A stretch of 64,000 nucleotides of DNA from Paenibacillus glycanilyticus NBRC 16618 (lineage in GTDB: Bacteria; Bacillota; Bacilli; Paenibacillales; Paenibacillaceae): the NCBI RefSeq assembly GCF_004000805.1, contig NZ_BILY01000003.1, positions 124,001-188,000 on the forward strand. The letters are read 5' to 3'. The position numbers were made by a program, and so were the translations under genes. Below the pieces are notes generated by a model. The model was not told where the DNA came from and did not search any database. It saw only the letters and a list, made by a program, of their open reading frames with translations. Of the stretch, positions 8,625 through 16,844 are shown piece after piece (positions within the stretch are counted from its first letter, which is position 1; the number at the start of each line of letters is the position of its first letter).

Positions 8625-8953
8625 TTTCCCTCAGCTAAGCCGCCAAACGATACAACAAATGCTTCTTGTAGCTTTTCGATGATGTGAGAATAAGTAGGCG
8701 CTTCGTCAAGAAGGTCTTCCATGTCTTCAAGCTTCAATTCCTCATTATGCTGCCGTGCATCGGACAGAAGGCCATAGTACAAATAAAGCTCGATGTCATC
8801 AAAGCTGATGTTGCCTCCTTCCATTTCCTCCATGCTTTTTCCGGTGGCTGCCGCAATGCGTTTAATGGCCTTGTGACCAAAGCGTAGTTCCCGCGGCCGG
8901 TCAAGCTCGATAATAACAACATCATTTTTGTTCGGATTGGGTCTTTTGGACAT
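8606..8953 (-). CDS. Tail assembly chaperone, G-type short product
   Basis: A 115-residue acidic protein. The ATG at 8953, preceded by GAGGGGG, is preferred over the upstream in-frame start at 9004 because it has the ribosome site and the natural MSKRPNPNK opening; the extra 17 residues would come from the terminator region. The sequence (LRFGHKAIKRIAAATGKSMEEME, then DIELYLYYGLL) matches small tail chaperones encoded between major tail protein and tape measure. Its last codons carry GGGAAAC in slippery phase, so a fraction of product continues into the T frame. Confidence 0.8.
   Translation of the reverse strand: MSKRPNPNKNDVVIIELDRPRELRFGHKAIKRIAAATGKSMEEMEGGNISFDDIELYLYYGLLSDARQHNEELKLEDMEDLLDEAPTYSHIIEKLQEAFVVSFGGLAEGNAPAGK
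8624..8630 (-). promoter_or_regulatory. Programmed -1 ribosomal frameshift site
   Basis: On the minus strand the heptamer G GGA AAC is in frame with the short chaperone, the X XXY YYZ form, and one base different from the GGGAAAG site of lambda G/GT. The -1 frame has a stop immediately upstream of the site and is then open to 8262. The gene pair and the position in the tail operon match the conserved G/GT arrangement. Confidence 0.8.
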
Positions 8954-8971
8954 ATCATTTTCCCCCTCAAA

Positions 8972-9000
8972 GTAGAAAGGCCGGTGCAGGCAGCACCGGC
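8972..9000 (-). terminator. Hairpin terminator after the major tail protein gene
   Basis: GCCGGTGC and GCACCGGC form an 8-pair stem with a five-base loop (8980-9000), followed on the minus strand by CCTTTCTACTTT. It lies 8 bases after the major tail protein stop. A partial terminator here would make tail tube protein far more abundant than the downstream tail genes. Confidence 0.65.
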
Positions 9001-9008
9001 GCAATTAA

Positions 9009-9716
9009 TTAAGACGTTTTAACAACAACAATCTCGTAAACCTTCGTTGTCTTGCCGGCTTCCGTAGCCAGGATGGTTAGTTTCTTGCCTACGCTGATTG
9101 TCAACGGAATTGCAGCAGAAGCAGCACCGCTTGTCAGCGATTGAGAGAATACACCATCAATGTACAAAGCAAGCGAATGGTTTGCCGCTGTCGCGGTCAC
9201 GGTCAAGCTTGTAGCCGTCACGCCGCTGAATGTATAGGAATAGTTGCCATTCGCAAATGCCGGCGTAAGTGTGCCGCCTGCGCCTGTCAGTGCCAGGGCA
9301 GTCAGGCCACCTGAAGGAGTAAGAGACATTGAAGGCGCACCGGCAACCTTAATTGTCGCTTCGAAGGAAATGGCATCTTCCAATTCGAAGCTTGTCGAGA
9401 AGCCGGTAACAATGCCGGTGAAGTTCCATGAACCGCCAAGCTCAGGCGGAAATAGGATCGAATAAGAATCACGGGAACCCACTGTGAACGCGTTGTAAAT
9501 TGCAATTTGTCCCGTGTCGCCAGTGTCCAAGAAGCCGGAAATACTCACTTCGCCACCGTCTTTGAAGCCGGCGATAAAGTCGCGGTACCCGCCGTTGCTG
9601 TCCAGGGTTGTAGTGTCGATTGTGTCAGCAGACAGTTCAGGGCCGCTAACAGATGTCAAACTAGCAACAAAGTTAGAACCAATCTTAAACTTCGTTCCTA
9701 CTGCTCTATTTGCCAT
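9009..9716 (-). CDS. Major tail (tube) protein with C-terminal Ig-like domain
   Basis: A 235-residue protein. Residues 1-130 fit the tail-tube fold: TKFKIGSNFVASL, DTIDTTTLDSNGGYRDFIAGFKDGGEVSI, FPPELGGSWNFTGIVTGFS. Residues about 135-235 form a cadherin-like beta-sandwich domain (LTALALTGAGGTLTPAF..NYSYTFSG), an accessory domain often found on the outside of phage tubes. The gene follows the tail completion genes and precedes the chaperone pair, the standard order. A strong ribosome site (AAGGAGG) lies before the ATG at 9716, and a hairpin after the stop favours high expression. Confidence 0.85.
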   Translation of the reverse strand: MANRAVGTKFKIGSNFVASLTSVSGPELSADTIDTTTLDSNGGYRDFIAGFKDGGEVSISGFLDTGDTGQIAIYNAFTVGSRDSYSILFPPELGGSWNFTGIVTGFSTSFELEDAISFEATIKVAGAPSMSLTPSGGLTALALTGAGGTLTPAFANGNYSYTFSGVTATSLTVTATAANHSLALYIDGVFSQSLTSGAASAAIPLTISVGKKLTILATEAGKTTKVYEIVVVKTS

Positions 9717-9728
9717 GATAATTCCTCC

Positions 9729-10109
9729 TTAAAAAAATGCTCTTAATTCAATAACACAGCGGTTCAGCTTTGGTAAAGGCTCGTACATTTCAACAGGCCC
9801 CTGGTGCGTCAGTTCCTGAATGAATGGCCCGCTTTCGCCAAGCTGCCGCTTTTCAAAGGTGTGAAGGATCGCCAGCACGTTGGCCGTGATTTTCTTCAAC
9901 TCGCTGTATGTTGCACACATGATATTTAACGTTGCTGCAACGTCTTTGCCGTTGCTATATCCGTCTAAGCCTTTTGACGGCAACCCCTCACTTGATACAT
10001 AGACCATGTATGGGGCCGGTGCTCCATTTGCAGAGAGGGGAAAAATCTTTCCCTGCAATTCGGGAACAGCGCTCAGTTCCGCAACTAATGCTGCTTCGAA
10101 CGTCATCAC
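9729..10109 (-). CDS. DUF3168-like tail completion protein
   Basis: About 126 residues; the start is GTG at 10109 or the adjacent ATG at 10106. The sequence FEAALVAELSAVPELQGKIFPLSA..APYMVYV resembles the tail terminator or completion family (DUF3168, gp17-like), which caps the tail tube and joins it to the head. It lies between the HK97 gp10-like gene and the major tail protein, the usual position. The family assignment comes from sequence pattern and synteny. Confidence 0.7.
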   Translation of the reverse strand: MMTFEAALVAELSAVPELQGKIFPLSANGAPAPYMVYVSSEGLPSKGLDGYSNGKDVAATLNIMCATYSELKKITANVLAILHTFEKRQLGESGPFIQELTHQGPVEMYEPLPKLNRCVIELRAFF

Positions 10110-10115
10110 TCAATT

Positions 10116-10562
10116 TCATCCTCTCAGAATCTTGGTCACGTCTTTGCTCGCAACCTCAATTACCTTTTCTTCAATGGCCCAGGCGTTACGCGTCATTGCG
10201 TTCCTGAAGTAGTTATAACCTGGAACGTATTCACCGTTTACCGTCATAAAGCCGTATTCTTGGGAAGCTGGATAATAATATCTAGTTCCGTCTTTGGTGA
10301 TCTTCACAAATTGCTCGTTCATGACCGGATTCATGAGCACGTCATACACCTTTTTCCCTAACTTTGTTCGGCGTTCCGGCTTGAGTATGATGCCTGCCTT
10401 CAAGGCTCCGGTATCTTCAGGGGCATCAGCCTTGGCCGCTTTGTAAGGGATGTTAGCGCCAGCCTTGGCCGCTTTAGTCACAACGCGTTGAGGTAATTTG
10501 TCTAATCGCTTCATCATGGCTTCAAGTTCGGCCATGCCTTCAATGGTTGCTTTCTTCGCCAC
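10116..10562 (-). CDS. HK97 gp10 family tail component
   Basis: A 148-residue basic protein with a GTG start at 10562 after GGAGGGG. The pattern LDKLPQRVVTKAAKAGANIPYKAAKADAPEDTG then LKAGI is typical of HK97 gp10-like proteins (a putative tail terminator or neck factor). It sits between the head-closure gene, 4 bases upstream, and the DUF3168-like gene, 7 bases downstream. Confidence 0.8.
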   Translation of the reverse strand: MAKKATIEGMAELEAMMKRLDKLPQRVVTKAAKAGANIPYKAAKADAPEDTGALKAGIILKPERRTKLGKKVYDVLMNPVMNEQFVKITKDGTRYYYPASQEYGFMTVNGEYVPGYNYFRNAMTRNAWAIEEKVIEVASKDVTKILRG

Positions 10563-10565
10563 GGG

Positions 10566-10874
10566 TCACCCCTCCATTGGATAGCGTGAGCATACCAGTT
10601 CAAGCCGTTCGCCATTTTTGGTAAACGTCCTGATAACGTAGTAAGTCACGCCCTCATGAAGAAGTTGCGGTTGGCCGGTAAATTCGGCTGCCATCACTTC
10701 AAAAACAAGTTCCGGCTTCAATCCCGCAGCTAATGCCTGGTAAAACTCAGTTTGTCGGACAGATAGCCGGTTTGCGCAGATTTCAACGTTTTCTATCCCG
10801 CCGCTGGCTACTTCTCCATACTCATTGCGTACTTGACCAGGCTGCACAAGCGTTACTACGTCACGCCACATCAT
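10566..10874 (-). CDS. Phage head closure / head-tail adaptor protein
   Basis: A 102-residue protein (MMWRDVVTLVQPGQVRNEYG... V.ICANRLSVRQTEFYQA..GL.PELVFEV) matching the gp16/SPP1-type head-closure family. The ATG overlaps the stop of the connector gene by 4 bases. The protein sits on the portal vertex and joins the tail. The assignment rests on motif layout and gene order. Confidence 0.75.
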   Translation of the reverse strand: MMWRDVVTLVQPGQVRNEYGEVASGGIENVEICANRLSVRQTEFYQALAAGLKPELVFEVMAAEFTGQPQLLHEGVTYYVIRTFTKNGERLELVCSRYPMEG

Positions 10875-11164
10875 GTGGGCGTCACCGACGTATACTCTTG
10901 TGATAGCGTCAGGTGCGCTTTCAACGATGTGTAGGAAGCCTGAAGCCGCTTCGCGTCAGGATTGTCAAAGCCAAAATTCGCCTTGCAGTAGACAATCAAG
11001 GCCCGTTTTATCAGCGGGTCATTGTCATTCTGCGCTTTGCCAGGTTGAACGCCGGCTAATTGTAAATCCATGCGCGCAGCTGCTATCAGGTCATTAACTT
11101 CATTGTCAAAAAGCATTGTGGCCTTGCTTATCCGCAGGGCCGCTTTTGTATCGTCCAGTATCAC
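10871..11164 (-). CDS. Phage gp6-like head-tail connector
   Basis: A 97-residue helical protein (DDTKAALRISKATMLFDNEVNDLIAAARMDLQLAGV, then DPLIKRALIVYCKANFGFDNPDAKRL). It matches the gp6-like connector family (HK97 gp6, SPP1 gp15), which forms a ring under the portal. It follows the capsid block and a hairpin terminator. Confidence 0.8.
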   Translation of the reverse strand: MILDDTKAALRISKATMLFDNEVNDLIAAARMDLQLAGVQPGKAQNDNDPLIKRALIVYCKANFGFDNPDAKRLQASYTSLKAHLTLSQEYTSVTPT

Positions 11165-11179
11165 AGCTGCATCCCCCCA

Positions 11180-11211
11180 AAAAAGAAAAAGGCGCAGCAG
11201 CTACCTGCACC
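11180..11211 (-). terminator. Hairpin terminator after the capsid block
   Basis: GGTGCAG and CTGCGCC pair (one G-T pair) around a 7-base loop and are followed on the minus strand by TTTTTCTTTTTT. It lies between the 55-residue gene and the connector gene, separating abundant capsid mRNA from connector mRNA. Confidence 0.7.
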
Positions 11212-11219
11212 CCAATTCA

Positions 11220-11387
11220 TTATTCTGCTTGCTTGTCCGGTGCCGGCGATTCTTCAACGTCAGCAATCAGGCCCGCTTCTTCAAGCTCTTTGATGCGCTT
11301 GGCATCTTTGCCCGCGTATTCATCGCCAACGTGATAGCGTTTTTTACCGGCTGTATCTTGGAAGCCAATGATGACTTGTTTTTTCAT
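11220..11387 (-). CDS. Small phage head protein (55 residues), unknown role
   Basis: ATG at 11387, TAA at 11220. AAGGAGCG lies about 10 bases upstream, and the gene follows the capsid stop by 14 bases. The product (MKKQVIIGFQDTAGKKRYHVGD..., ends PAPDKQAE) has a short beta-rich N-terminus with a YHVGDEY motif and an acidic helical tail. Small proteins of this shape often follow the capsid gene in siphophages. It could be a decoration or Rho-N-like protein, but I cannot assign a function. Confidence 0.7.
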   Translation of the reverse strand: MKKQVIIGFQDTAGKKRYHVGDEYAGKDAKRIKELEEAGLIADVEESPAPDKQAE

Positions 11388-11401
11388 CTGTTGTCCGCTC
11401 C

Positions 11402-12607
11402 TTATACAGTCGCAGCTTTGCGAACGATGATGACGCCATTCGGGTCAAGAATCTTGCCATCAGCAATCAGAATTGCCTTGTCAACCCATTGGTTCGTTTC
11501 ATGATCGAACCAACGGAACATTTGCAGTTGAAGGTTCGAGTTAATAGCGTAATCCGACAGTCTAGCGAATACGGCGATAACGTCACCGGCTGCAGCCGCA
11601 TCAAACGGTGCAATAACATCGTCTTCAACCAATTGAACCGGCTTGCCGGCAAAGCGTTCTTGCGGGCCTTCAGTGATACCGGCATTAACACGGCCGATTG
11701 GTTGGCCTTGTTGATCAGTCATGCCGTCAATGTATGTTTCGAACGTGCCGGCAGCCATGAAGAAAGAACCGCCGGAACGGTATGCCAAAGGAATCTTCGC
11801 GAAGACTTCTTTCTTCCAAGCTGTCCAAGTGCCCGCTTCTGCTTCTGTGAGATCCACTTTGTTAGCCGCTGGAACGCGAGTGTCAACCAGCAGGCCAAGC
11901 GGTTGGCCCGTGCCTGTACCACGAAGAATAGCAGCTTCAAGTGCAATCAGCATTGCTTCAGCAATCAGATCGGAAATTTGCGCTTCGAACATTGCCAGGG
12001 TAACAACAGAAGTCAGCAAGGAAATGGCAACACGGCATTCCAAACCGTAGTAAGAGAATGACACGTTTTGATTCATGCCGACTTTTTGGCGGTCAGAAAC
12101 TTGGTTTTCGCCAATCCATGTTGCTTTTGGTTTCAGCGTCAAAATAGGAACTTCAACGCCGCCCTGAATGTTCAGCTTGCGAACGCCGGCAAAGATCGAA
12201 CCGCGAACTTCCATCTTCTTGATGACTTCGTTCAAGATCGTTGTCGGAACAACCGCGGAAGCATCAGTTGTATTTGTCACCGCGTTTGCACGGAACTCTT
12301 GACCGGCAAATTGGGAAGCCATAACGCCAGTTTTAGCGAATTCCATGAAGGCAGCACGGTATTCCATTGTTGCAAAACGGTCTTCAACAGCAGCAGCGCC
12401 CGCGCCAGCTGCGCCAGGCTGAGGAATAGAGGAAGCTCCAGGCAATTGCAGGCCAGCAAGCAGGGCATTGCGCTGCTCAATTTGGGCGCGTTCTGCGTTC
12501 AGTTCATTTACTTCAGTTTGCAGAGTAGCCACGTCCACGGGGCCGGTGCCGGCCAGTGCAGACCGGATTTCTGTCAAACGTGCAAGGATTTGTTCAAGAC
12601 GGTTCAT
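11402..12607 (-). CDS. HK97-type major capsid protein
   Basis: A 401-residue protein. The ATG at 12607 is preferred, with AAGGTGG 8 bases upstream; the frame could extend to a GTG at 12619. Residues 1-60 are a coiled-coil scaffold-like delta domain (LEQILARLTEIRSAL.. NELNAERAQIEQR). Then comes the mature HK97 fold: TTDASAVVPTTILNEVIKKMEVRGSIF, then VPILTLKPKATWIGENQ, and the C-terminal DYAINSNLQLQMFRWFDHETNQ. Protease removal of the N-terminal segment is expected from the adjacent prohead protease gene. Confidence 0.92.
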   Translation of the reverse strand: MNRLEQILARLTEIRSALAGTGPVDVATLQTEVNELNAERAQIEQRNALLAGLQLPGASSIPQPGAAGAGAAAVEDRFATMEYRAAFMEFAKTGVMASQFAGQEFRANAVTNTTDASAVVPTTILNEVIKKMEVRGSIFAGVRKLNIQGGVEVPILTLKPKATWIGENQVSDRQKVGMNQNVSFSYYGLECRVAISLLTSVVTLAMFEAQISDLIAEAMLIALEAAILRGTGTGQPLGLLVDTRVPAANKVDLTEAEAGTWTAWKKEVFAKIPLAYRSGGSFFMAAGTFETYIDGMTDQQGQPIGRVNAGITEGPQERFAGKPVQLVEDDVIAPFDAAAAGDVIAVFARLSDYAINSNLQLQMFRWFDHETNQWVDKAILIADGKILDPNGVIIVRKAATV

Positions 12608-12628
12608 ATATAATTCCACCTTTTCAAA

Positions 12629-13246
12629 TTAGATAGTGTCCAAAAATAAAAGCAGCCGTTGACGCTGTTCCGCGTCCAGGGCTGCTTGTGTTTCACGCTC
12701 AATTTCTGCTTCAAAGAAGCTGCGCGCTGATATGTTGGTGTCATCATAGGCCGGAATCGACACGGCAGATACGTCATAAACCTTTTCAATCTTCGTGATG
12801 GTTCGCGTTCGCGTTGCCTGGTCGTACTTTTCGCCGCCAGGCGCCACCTTGAACCGGAAGCTCATTTTGTCAACATATCCGTCATGAATCTCCTGGTGAA
12901 GCGTCCGGCCTTCAGCGGTGCCGCCAAGATTGGCTTCGATTTTCAAACCGATATTATCAACGGCAAGTTTCAACGTATTGTTCTTCGTGCGGGCCATCAC
13001 TTTGCCTTTGTGGTCGTATTGGAAAATTACGTCCGACATATCAGCGCCGTCAAATGCGCGGGCGTCAATGACTTCCTTGTATTTTTGGCCGGCATGTTCA
13101 AATAACACGGTTGGAGAATTGTGCTTTGCTGCGTAGCCATCGGCTATGTATGCCGGCTCAGCACCTTCAACCAACGTCCGCGCTTCAACGTCAAACGTCC
13201 GAATTAGGCGGTCTGTTGTCATCCCCGCCCCTAGAATCATCGTCAT
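12629..13246 (-). CDS. HK97 family prohead protease
   Basis: About 205 residues. The ATG at 13246 follows GGGAGG by 11 bases; a GTG at 13258 overlaps that site. The herpesvirus-assemblin-like fold is visible: FEHAGQKYKEVIDARAF, a catalytic His in QYDHKGKVM, and a catalytic Ser in VDKMSFRFKV. It matures the capsid by removing the delta domain. The start overlaps the end of the portal gene, so translation is probably coupled. Confidence 0.9.
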   Translation of the reverse strand: MTMILGAGMTTDRLIRTFDVEARTLVEGAEPAYIADGYAAKHNSPTVLFEHAGQKYKEVIDARAFDGADMSDVIFQYDHKGKVMARTKNNTLKLAVDNIGLKIEANLGGTAEGRTLHQEIHDGYVDKMSFRFKVAPGGEKYDQATRTRTITKIEKVYDVSAVSIPAYDDTNISARSFFEAEIERETQAALDAEQRQRLLLFLDTI

Positions 13247-14489
13247 TTTGTTCTTCACCTCCCTTCGGTGCCGTCGGTGCTGCCGCCTTGTTTACCTTGC
13301 CAAGCTGGTATTCATTCGCCATGTCAGCATCAATAAAATTCAAGCTCATGATGCGCTTTTCCCCGCCTTCAATTGGCGGCAGATTGAACACTTCTAAGCC
13401 CTGGTTAATGGACATCATTGCGCGGTCAATAAGCGACTCGACAACTTTAACCTTCGTGTCATTGCTTGCATATTGCAGGCGATTGGCTTCAAAGATGATT
13501 TCATTCCCGTGCCCCTGCTGGCCGTCCGTGAAAATCTTGTATGTGAATTCCAGGCCCATTTGTATAGCAAACGGCTCAATCATTGACTCGTAATAGGCGC
13601 CCCATTCGACTTCATCGTAGCTCGATTGAACAATTTCTTTGTTGCTGCCGAAATAGCTGTATACCTTATCTTCCATTGCGTTCATTTGCTTATCGTCAAT
13701 CATTTTCGGATCGTTTTTAAGCTCCTGATATTCCGCTTTGGCGTCCGTTGCAGCAATGCCGCCGCTGTTGGCTGCCGTCAAATAATCAGCCTGGAATTTA
13801 TCGGTCTGTGCTTTCATGTCATCGGGCTTTAACATGCTGGTAAACTTCAAGATACCACGAATAAAGGCCGATGATTTAACCGCGTTTCCAATGCCCTGGT
13901 TCGTGATGGATATAAGGTTCAGGATCGGATTCAGGGCTTTCCTGTTTGATTCGCCCCACATGTCATCATTGAAATAGAACCGACGTAAATGGATGATGTC
14001 ATAATAAGGCGCGGTATATGTCTTGCCATCATAGAACCGGAATCGAATGTACATTTCGCCCTGGTGTTCTAGCAGCTCACAAGCCGAATTCAGCGGGTAG
14101 AAGCCCTCAATCCGGTTCATGGCATCGCGCCTAATCCAAACAAAGACGTTGTTCGTCATCATGAATTGCGTTGCCAGCCGGTAATAAAAGATATAAGCAT
14201 TCATGAACCGGTTCGGCCGGACAGACAGCAGCCATTCAATGTTATCGTTCGTAGGCGGGCCAATCTTGCCGTTTATCTTCCTGATGTGTTTGGCCTTCAG
14301 CTTCCCTACATTCCGCGCAAAGCCGTCAACCGTGCTGCGCACCGTGTCGCTGTCGTATCCATCGCCGGTAAAGTCATAAAAGGTTGGGGAACTGTTCATC
14401 ATCTGCATTTGCGTGTACTGCTGAGCAGGCGGTTGCTGTTGTTCACGGCCAAAGATCATATTGAAGAATGAACGCTTTTCTTTCATCAT
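13191..14489 (-). CDS. Phage portal protein (HK97 family)
   Basis: A 432-residue protein with the portal order: VRSTVDGFARNVGKLKAKHI, then a helical and beta core (RFMNAYIFYYRLATQFMMTNNVFVWI), IIHLRRFYFNDDMWGES, and SIEPFAIQMGLEFTYKIF-like stem (here MIEPFAIQMGLEF). The C-terminus is a loose Gly/Asp/Pro-rich tail. The protein is the DNA entry ring and the docking point for terminase. It follows terL by 12 bases and overlaps the protease gene. Confidence 0.9.
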   Translation of the reverse strand: MMKEKRSFFNMIFGREQQQPPAQQYTQMQMMNSSPTFYDFTGDGYDSDTVRSTVDGFARNVGKLKAKHIRKINGKIGPPTNDNIEWLLSVRPNRFMNAYIFYYRLATQFMMTNNVFVWIRRDAMNRIEGFYPLNSACELLEHQGEMYIRFRFYDGKTYTAPYYDIIHLRRFYFNDDMWGESNRKALNPILNLISITNQGIGNAVKSSAFIRGILKFTSMLKPDDMKAQTDKFQADYLTAANSGGIAATDAKAEYQELKNDPKMIDDKQMNAMEDKVYSYFGSNKEIVQSSYDEVEWGAYYESMIEPFAIQMGLEFTYKIFTDGQQGHGNEIIFEANRLQYASNDTKVKVVESLIDRAMMSINQGLEVFNLPPIEGGEKRIMSLNFIDADMANEYQLGKVNKAAAPTAPKGGEEQNDDDSRGGDDNRPPNSDV

Positions 14490-14501
14490 TTCACCTCCTT
14501 C

Positions 14502-16196
14502 CTAGATCAGCGCTTTGAAGTCTGTCATCTTGTTGAATAGGACAGTGTAAGCAATGAGAAGAGATACTGCACCGTCAATTCGCGCTCGCTGGTTCTTACC
14601 TTTAATCGGTCGTATGTTATCGTTGTCGTCCGTCTTGACAACCGTATTCGTAAGGCACCAAAGAAGCAGCTGATTCTTATTGTAGTTCACTCGATTGGCG
14701 TCAAGGTCCGCGGCCAGCTCCTTCATTGGCTGTGAAAGCGTCTGAGGGCCTTGCCGGACAATTTCCATGTCAAAACCCGCTTCTGTCATTTCATCTACCC
14801 AATACTTGCTATTCCACGGGTCATAGCCGATCCATACCGGCGTAATGTCGTATTCCTGATGCATTTTTTGGAACCAGGCTGTCACGTCCTTATAATCCAC
14901 CTTGTTGCCTTCGCAGAGTGTCAGCCAGCCGCGTTCAAGATAAAGGTCGTACGGAATCTTATCTTCAGTTACCTTCTTTTCAAGCAATTCTTCAGGCAGA
15001 AAGTATTGCTGAATGGTGTATATAGTCCGATCGTCAGGCCGCATAACAAGCAGCGTGGCGCACGTTAAGTCTGTCGTACTGGATAAGTCAGCCCCGCCTA
15101 TGGCGTAGGTTCCGCGCAGCTGCTCAATGTCGTATACGGCGTCATTCTTCGCTTCCTCATACGTCAACCAGGCTTCCGTTGAAGTCTCAGGAATGTTGAA
15201 GTCTTTTGTCAGCAGGTTTTTGACCAGCATCAGATTCGCTTTGGCCTTCGCAACCTTCGTTGCAAGTTGGTCAGTTTTCTTGATCGTGCCAAGCCCAGGA
15301 TTGGCCTTCGGCCAGTTCTTAGGGTCAACCCATTCGCTTCTATCGTCCAGCTCATAAATGATCGGTAGGAAACGTTCATGCGGGTCTTCTTCCGGCGGGT
15401 CATCAAGCCGGTCAATCTTCTCTTTGCCTTCATCATACTTTTGGTCATACACGCTGCCGCGAACGGTGCCGGCTGTCGTGATCATGACAATTAACGGCTG
15501 TTCCCTGGATGTCGTACCGTCAACGATAACGTCATAAAGGTTCTTGTCTTTCCACGCGTGAATTTCGTCCATCATGGCACCGTGTACGTTCAGGCCGTCA
15601 AGCGTCTCACTGTCGCTTCCCAGCGGCTTAAAGGTGCTATCGTTGGTCTGTCCAACAAGTTCGCTCACCAAGGGCTTTATGCGCTTCCTGAGCGATGGAG
15701 ATTTATTAACCATGCGCTTGGCATCTTGCCAAACAAGCTTTGCCTGATCCTTCTTAGTGGCGCACGCATACACCTCAGCGCCTGGTTCGCCGTCAGCTAT
15801 CTGAAGATACAACCCGATGCCGGAAGCAATGGTTGATTTGCCATTTTTCCGGCCAACGACAAGAAGCACTTCGCGATATTTGCGAGTGCCGTCAATTTTA
15901 TGGATAAAGCCGAACGTGGCCGCGATGAAAGCCTGCTGCCAGGTTTCAAGCTCGATAGGCTTGCCGCCCCATTTGCCTTTTGAGTGCTTGCAATAATTTT
16001 CTATGAACTCAATAGCATGGTTGGCGTGGTTTGGGCTGTATTCGTATTGTGATTTTTGGTCATTTACATCAGCAGCAAGCTTCCGGTACATCTTGCGTAC
16101 CTTCTCGCCCACCGTGACGCTTCCGTTCTCAATCTGTGCCCAATAATTAAGAATCGGGTTATGGTCAAGCGGGTAAAGCTTCAGGACCGCCGTCAT
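14502..16196 (-). CDS. Phage terminase large subunit
   Basis: A 564-residue packaging motor. The N-terminal ATPase has Walker A GRKNGKST (about residues 114-121) and Walker B GAMMDEIH (about 207-214), with a C-motif-like TTAGT segment. The C-terminal RNase H-like nuclease has acidic clusters at GGADLSSTTD and GYDPWNSKYW. The form with NH..AIEFIENYCKHSKGKWGGKPIEL fits the terminase 1 family usual with HK97-like phages. The ATG overlaps the small-subunit stop by 4 bases. Confidence 0.93.
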   Translation of the reverse strand: MTAVLKLYPLDHNPILNYWAQIENGSVTVGEKVRKMYRKLAADVNDQKSQYEYSPNHANHAIEFIENYCKHSKGKWGGKPIELETWQQAFIAATFGFIHKIDGTRKYREVLLVVGRKNGKSTIASGIGLYLQIADGEPGAEVYACATKKDQAKLVWQDAKRMVNKSPSLRKRIKPLVSELVGQTNDSTFKPLGSDSETLDGLNVHGAMMDEIHAWKDKNLYDVIVDGTTSREQPLIVMITTAGTVRGSVYDQKYDEGKEKIDRLDDPPEEDPHERFLPIIYELDDRSEWVDPKNWPKANPGLGTIKKTDQLATKVAKAKANLMLVKNLLTKDFNIPETSTEAWLTYEEAKNDAVYDIEQLRGTYAIGGADLSSTTDLTCATLLVMRPDDRTIYTIQQYFLPEELLEKKVTEDKIPYDLYLERGWLTLCEGNKVDYKDVTAWFQKMHQEYDITPVWIGYDPWNSKYWVDEMTEAGFDMEIVRQGPQTLSQPMKELAADLDANRVNYNKNQLLLWCLTNTVVKTDDNDNIRPIKGKNQRARIDGAVSLLIAYTVLFNKMTDFKALI

Positions 16197-16579
16197 CGTC
16201 TGTTCACAAAGGTATCAAACCCATCATCCTGGGATTGTACCTGTTCCCGCGGAATGAGGTCCGTAAGTTGCTTCATTATGGACATATGGTTTTTGATCAT
16301 GGTGTTGTATATTTCGACCTCAGGAGACTTTTTAGTACCAAACTGGTTTTCACCATTCTTGTAGATGCTTACTATCCCATTCAAATTTATTTCTTGCTGC
16401 AGGTCGGAAAGAGTAACGATCATAAACGCTGCATTCTTAATCAGAGACTCCACTATCTTTTTTGACTTATCGTCTAAATCCTTGAACTGCTTGTTAAGTT
16501 TATTTAATTCTGTTTTGATCCGCTTTTCTTTTTCAACCTTTAATGCGGCTAACGCCTCTTTATCAAACATATCATTCAT
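16193..16579 (-). CDS. P27-family terminase small subunit
   Basis: About 128 residues. The ATG at 16579 and a GTG at 16591 both follow GAGGGGG, so the start is not certain. The C-terminal INLNGIVSIYKNGENQFGTKKSPEVEIYNTMIKNHMSIMKQL is the P27-type signature (the stretch is longer than quoted families usually differ by). It recognises the packaging site. The upstream 16592-16844 gap holds no gene. Confidence 0.85.
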   Translation of the reverse strand: MNDMFDKEALAALKVEKEKRIKTELNKLNKQFKDLDDKSKKIVESLIKNAAFMIVTLSDLQQEINLNGIVSIYKNGENQFGTKKSPEVEIYNTMIKNHMSIMKQLTDLIPREQVQSQDDGFDTFVNRR

Positions 16580-16800
16580 TATGAATACCACACCCCCTCA
16601 TGCGCGCGACTTGTGTATTATTTGAATGGGGCACATCGGTCTTAATTGTCCCTGTCCGATTTTTCAAAAAGGGGGGTTGCCCCCTAAAAACCCAAAACGC
16701 TTTAGTCGAATAAAGTAGCACTAGTCTAGTGTTACTCAAGGAGACGACTCAAGAGATTATTCCTGTTCGATGTATGGGGTCAGCTTCATTAGAAAAACAG

Positions 16801-16830
16801 AATAAAAAAGCCGCAAGTTATTTGCGGCTT
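16801..16830 (-). terminator. Terminator of the small basic-protein gene
   Basis: AAGCCGCAA and TTGCGGCTT pair with a five-base loop, followed on the minus strand by TTTTATT. It lies 15 bases after the stop of the 105-residue gene. Confidence 0.8.
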
Positions 16831-16844
16831 AATTAGTGAAAAGT

